From Prevotellaceae bacterium MN60 (lineage in GTDB: Bacteria > Bacteroidota > Bacteroidia > Bacteroidales > Bacteroidaceae), in NCBI GenBank assembly GCA_900199555.1, contig FZQZ01000013.1, positions 21,557 to 85,556 of the forward strand: DNA of 64,000 bases, given 5' to 3'. A program made the position numbers and the translations under genes. The notes under the pieces were generated by a model. That model was not told the DNA's origin and made no database searches. It was given only the letters and a program-made list of their open reading frames with translations. Positions 61,134 to 64,000 of the stretch are shown here, piece after piece (within the stretch, counting starts at the first letter, position 1; each line of letters begins with the position of its first letter).

Positions 61134-62468
61134 ATGAAGAAAACATATATCCATCCTATGATGAACATTCACGACATAGAGCCTACTAACTTCTTGGCTG
61201 CCTCCGTCACATCCGATGGCGATGTTGTAGATACATCCAATCCCGTTAGTGGTGATGCTGGCGATGCCGCAGCACGCGAACTCTTTGATGATGACTTCGA
61301 CATATCGAAGTTCTTATGGACTGTCATCTTCCTCTTGTTCAGCGTCACCATGAGTGCCCAGAGCTACACCACCGTAGAGCCTGCCGATGCCCCTGCCGAT
61401 GGCAAGACGCATGGCATGACACTCTATCTGAAGAACGATACACAGGTCACTTATGAGCTGCAGGAGCTCTCGCACGTCACCTACCTGCCTGGCGTGGGTA
61501 TGAAGGTATATCTGAAGAATGCCACCACCTCTGTTGACTACCTGTTCCAGCAGATGAACAAGATAGACTATGCGCAAGACGGCAACGACAATGCCAATTG
61601 GAAAGACTATGGATGGGCTGACTATCCTGAGGCGTGGCGACTGGAATATCCGCATCTCAGCGCTAACGTGACGCCCACCAAGGAAGGTGCAAAAGAGAAG
61701 AGTCAGATTGTCGTGAAGCGCACCGACGACTATGGCATCACCTTCTCTTTGGAGTGGGACAATGCAAAGGTAGCCAACCGCTGGACGTGCTATGAGCTGC
61801 ATGCTGGCAACACGCTCACAGGTGCCGATCGCAACGACGACTTCAAGGCTGACCCCGAAGTAGCCGTATCGCCCACACTCGATGACTATAGAAACAGTGG
61901 ATTCTCTCGTGGTCACCTCTGCCCATCGGCCGACCGCCAGTGTTCTAAGGAGCAGAACAAGCAGACCTTCTACCTCACCAACATGCAGCCCCAATACCAG
62001 TCGCACAACGGAGGACTGTGGAGCCGACTGGAAACGCTGGTGCGCGACTTTGCCACCAACGACGAATACACTGCCCTGCACTGTGACACCCTCTATATCG
62101 TGAAGGCTGCCACCATCACCAATAAGGTAACCATCAACAATACCGAGGTAGATGGCGTCTATGCAGAAAAGTGCATAGGCAATACCAATCACGCCCACGA
62201 GCTGCTTGTGCCCAAATACTTCTACATGGCACTGCTGCACTACAACAAGGAGACAGACTCCTACCACTCCATCGCCTTCTGGACTGACCACATCGACGGA
62301 ACGCAGTCAGTAAAGAACCTTGCCGACTATGCCATCAGCATCGAAGAGTTACAGAATCGCACTGGCATCGACTTCTTCTGCAACCTCCCCGACGTCATCG
62401 AGGAAGCCGTAGAACAGCAGGAGCCCGACCTCGATTTCTGGAAGAAGATTACAAAGAGTGGGAGTTAA
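61134..62468 (+). CDS. DNA/RNA non-specific endonuclease with an unusual N-terminal fusion
   Basis: 444 residues. The nuclease domain (~165-430) has the NUC1 signature 'GFSRGHLCPSADRQCS' with catalytic His, the metal-binding Asn in 'TFYLTNMQPQYQSHN', and 'WSRLETLVRDFA'. The signal peptide is internal: 'FLWTVIFLLFSVTMSAQ' at ~residues 61-77. In front of it lie ~60 residues ('MKKTYIHPMMNIHDIEPTN' ... 'ARELFDDDFDI') that look like a complete small protein of the kind Prevotella places upstream of such genes. The two seem to have been joined in frame, with no ATG left at the signal peptide. Export may be affected, or translation may restart at a non-ATG codon. Confidence 0.8.
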   Translation: MKKTYIHPMMNIHDIEPTNFLAASVTSDGDVVDTSNPVSGDAGDAAARELFDDDFDISKFLWTVIFLLFSVTMSAQSYTTVEPADAPADGKTHGMTLYLKNDTQVTYELQELSHVTYLPGVGMKVYLKNATTSVDYLFQQMNKIDYAQDGNDNANWKDYGWADYPEAWRLEYPHLSANVTPTKEGAKEKSQIVVKRTDDYGITFSLEWDNAKVANRWTCYELHAGNTLTGADRNDDFKADPEVAVSPTLDDYRNSGFSRGHLCPSADRQCSKEQNKQTFYLTNMQPQYQSHNGGLWSRLETLVRDFATNDEYTALHCDTLYIVKAATITNKVTINNTEVDGVYAEKCIGNTNHAHELLVPKYFYMALLHYNKETDSYHSIAFWTDHIDGTQSVKNLADYAISIEELQNRTGIDFFCNLPDVIEEAVEQQEPDLDFWKKITKSGS

Positions 62469-62520
62469 CTTCCAACAAAGTATAAGCGTAAGCGCTTCGC
62501 AACCTTACACTTTATAATCA

Positions 62521-62617
62521 AATAGCACACTTTTGCTTACAGATTGCGCAAAAGCGTGCTATTTTACAAAAAAAAAGACGATTCCTTTTGTATTGTGCTT
62601 ACTTAATAGTACCTTTG
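62521..62617 (+). promoter_or_regulatory. Promoter module (copy 3) of ddh
   Basis: A hairpin (AATAGCAC... / ...GTGCTATT, 62521-62563) is followed by an A-rich run, TTTG (62587-62590), 19 nt and TACCTTTG (62610-62617). The box-to-box part is nearly identical in sequence to copies at 4215-4245 and 43594-43624. Confidence 0.65.
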
Positions 62618-62662
62618 CAAGCAAAATTTACGAAAAGAGACTATCGCTAGATAAAGAAGACA

Positions 62663-63562
62663 ATGAAAAAGATTAGAGCAGCCGTAGTTGGATACGGCAA
62701 CATTGGTAAGTACACTATCCAGGCACTGGAAGCCGCTCCCGACTTCGAGATTGCTGGTGTAGTACGCAGAAACGGAGCAGCCGACAAGCCCCTTGAGCTG
62801 ACTCCATACGAAGTAGTAAAAGACATTAAGGAGTTGAAGGATGTCGATGTAGCCATCCTCGCCACCCCCACCCGTTCATGCGAGGAGTATGCCAAGCAGA
62901 TAGCTCCGCTGGGCATCAATACCGTTGACTCTTTCGATATCCACACCCAGATTCGTGGCTATCGTGAGCGCCAGATGGAGCTCAACAAGAAGACTAATAC
63001 TGTCAGCGTGATTGCTGCTGGTTGGGACCCAGGTTCCGACTCTATCGTACGCACCCTCATGCAGAGCCTTGCTCCTAAAGGTCTCTCATACACCAACTTC
63101 GGTCCCGGTATGTCTATGGGCCACAGCGTATGCGTACGCTCTAAGGCTGGTGTAAAGAATGCCCTTTCTATGACTATCCCCTTGGGCGAAGGCATCCATC
63201 GCCGCATGGTATATGTAGAGCTGGAAGATGGTGCTAAGCTCGACGAGGTAACTGCAGCCATCAAGGCAGACCCCTACTTCGCCAGCGACGAAACCCACGT
63301 ATTCCAGGTAGCCAGCGTAGATGATGTTCGCGACATGGGCCACGGCGTACACCTCGTACGCAAGGGCGTCAGCGGACAGACTCAGAACCAGCGCTTCGAG
63401 TTCAACATGCAGATCAACAACCCTGCCCTCACCGCTCAGGTACTAGTCAACGTAGCTCGCGCCTCTATGCGCCTGAACCCTGGCTGTTACACCATGGTCG
63501 AGATTCCGGTCATCGACATGTTGCCCGGCGAGCGTGCCGACCTCATCGAGCATCTGGTATAA
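62663..63562 (+). CDS. ddh: meso-Diaminopimelate dehydrogenase
   Basis: 299 residues, an NADPH-dependent enzyme that makes meso-diaminopimelate in one step from tetrahydrodipicolinate for lysine and peptidoglycan synthesis. The Rossmann motif is 'AAVVGYGNIGKYTIQAL'. Family segments include 'ILATPTRSCEEYAKQIA', 'GINTVDSFDIHTQI', 'AAGWDPGSDSIVRTLMQSL', 'GPGMSMGHSVCVRSKAGVKN' and 'NPALTAQVLVNVARASMRL'. Length and motifs are normal. It is monocistronic, with a cassette-type promoter and a hairpin terminator. Confidence 0.95.
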   Translation: MKKIRAAVVGYGNIGKYTIQALEAAPDFEIAGVVRRNGAADKPLELTPYEVVKDIKELKDVDVAILATPTRSCEEYAKQIAPLGINTVDSFDIHTQIRGYRERQMELNKKTNTVSVIAAGWDPGSDSIVRTLMQSLAPKGLSYTNFGPGMSMGHSVCVRSKAGVKNALSMTIPLGEGIHRRMVYVELEDGAKLDEVTAAIKADPYFASDETHVFQVASVDDVRDMGHGVHLVRKGVSGQTQNQRFEFNMQINNPALTAQVLVNVARASMRLNPGCYTMVEIPVIDMLPGERADLIEHLV

Positions 63563-63591
63563 TCATTCAGATACATATCTATACACAAAGG

Positions 63592-63618
63592 AAGGGAAGC
63601 AATCACGCTTCCCTTTTA
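63592..63618 (+). terminator. ddh terminator
   Basis: AAGGGAAGC and GCTTCCCTT form a 9-bp stem around AATCAC, followed by TTAAT (short T run). Confidence 0.7.
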
Positions 63619-63725
63619 ATGTTCCCACGAGCTTTGCTCGCGCAGCCAATGTTGCTTTCAGCGACACCGCTCACGCTCGGCATAGCTCATGCAAGCATGG
63701 CTCTGCTCTCGCTTAATCGCGGCGT

Positions 63726-63756
63726 TCAATGGTCAATGGTCAATGGTCAATGGTCA
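63726..63756. repeat. Seven-base tandem repeat (TCAATGG)n
   Basis: Four full copies of TCAATGG plus a partial one run into the stop codon of the smalltalk gene. Such simple repeats are prone to slippage. Confidence 0.75.
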
Positions 63757-63855
63757 ACGTCCCATGCAGCTTGTTGTTGTCAGCGTAGTGGTCAGTGCGG
63801 TGAGCACCGTTACGACAATGTGAATCACTGTCTTCCAAAAATCCTTGTTCTTCAT
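63754..63855 (-). CDS. Smalltalk protein (33 residues)
   Basis: The minus strand from the ATG at 63855 to TGA at 63754 encodes 33 residues beginning MKNKDFWKTVIHIVVTVLTA and ending TTSCMGR. This closely matches the widespread Bacteroidales 'smalltalk' small proteins: a short basic start, 'FWKT', a Val/Ile/Leu/Thr membrane helix and a Cys-Met-Gly end. They usually sit beside an HU-like protein and an N-acetylmuramoyl-alanine amidase, which would be to the right of this window. Function unknown. Confidence 0.75.
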   Translation of the reverse strand: MKNKDFWKTVIHIVVTVLTALTTTLTTTSCMGR

Positions 63856-63867
63856 ACTTTCAATGCT

Positions 63868-64000
63868 TAATTGTTAATGCTTAATGGTTAATGTTTTTTT
63901 TGAGGAGCGACCACGAATTTCTCGAATTATACGAAAAATTAGGCTGCGCATAGACTTTGATTTCTATCGAATTTCTCGAAACGAATCGCAAGCGATTCTT
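63868..64000. other. Right-end intergenic sequence, AT-rich repeats
   Basis: It contains 'GCTTAATTGTTAATGCTTAATGG'-type words in short form and repeated 'CGAATTTCTCGAA' words (63914-63926, 63968-63980), typical Prevotella intergenic repeats. No gene is recognised before the window ends. Confidence 0.4.

Noticed and set aside
1..64000. tRNA, rRNA, transposase genes or known riboswitches
   Set aside because: None was recognised on either strand; no IS element with terminal repeats and transposase was found.

Overview
The window looks like a chromosome segment of a Prevotella/Segatella-type Bacteroidales. The evidence is the Bacteroidota promoter signature TAnnTTTG ahead of most genes, scarce Shine-Dalgarno sites, Bacteroidales-type housekeeping proteins (RecA, DnaK, MnmA, RsgA, meso-diaminopimelate dehydrogenase, the saccharopine-dehydrogenase-like polyamine enzyme), the giant type IX secretion translocon SprA, and a 33-residue 'smalltalk' protein at the right end.

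Layout. 1-10.8 kb is core: a truncated PAS sensor kinase, frr-rsgA-mnmA, a tiny free-standing gene, a hypothetical gene plus carboxy(nor)spermidine synthase, recA, a secreted BamE-like protein and dnaK. 10.97-14.6 kb holds the left end of a mobile or genomic island: zinc-finger/HTH protein, tyrosine recombinase, MerR-like HTH protein, winged-helix protein and DnaC-like ATPase. 14.65-15.29 kb is a four-unit tandem array of structured, covarying repeats of unknown role. 15.3-32.6 kb is a defence island read leftwards: XRE and WYL regulators, a methylase/specificity/histidine-kinase fusion with a receiver protein, type I R-M genes hsdM-hsdS-hsdR, a CBASS operon (HNH-SAVED effector, CD-NTase, E2-like protein) and a DUF2130 nuclease-like gene. 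32.8-39.2 kb carries an AAA/DUF4143 ATPase, membrane proteins, a GIY-YIG protein and two intergenic mosaics of short repeated words. 39.3-64 kb is core again: endonuclease I, MATE pump, ksgA, a flippase-like protein, pepD, corA, a DUF349 protein, a TonB-domain protein, a membrane-anchored AraC regulator, sprA-ruvA, two secreted proteins and ddh.

How the defence genes work together. Four defence transcription units begin with one promoter geometry: a 17-bp palindrome (consensus RTGCAG-YHAWT-STGCAC), exactly 10 nt, then TA(A/C)CTTTG. The units are methylase-kinase/receiver, hsdMSR, CBASS and DUF2130. A WYL-family protein, a family that controls CBASS and BREX elsewhere, sits at the head of the block with an XRE protein. 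I infer one co-regulated defence regulon.

The best candidate for an undescribed system is the 843-855-residue fusion of an HsdM-like methylase (altered SAM motif), an HsdS-like target-recognition region and a GHKL histidine kinase, followed 2 bp later by an intact receiver protein. It could couple recognition of a DNA site to phosphotransfer. I do not recognise it as a named system. Other notable points are in-frame palindromic repeats inside ksgA and sprA, a recurring promoter cassette, and several small genes or leader peptides.

Limits: annotation is by reading alone; no database search, folding or alignment program was run. Both ends of the window cut features, and the right boundary of the island was not found.
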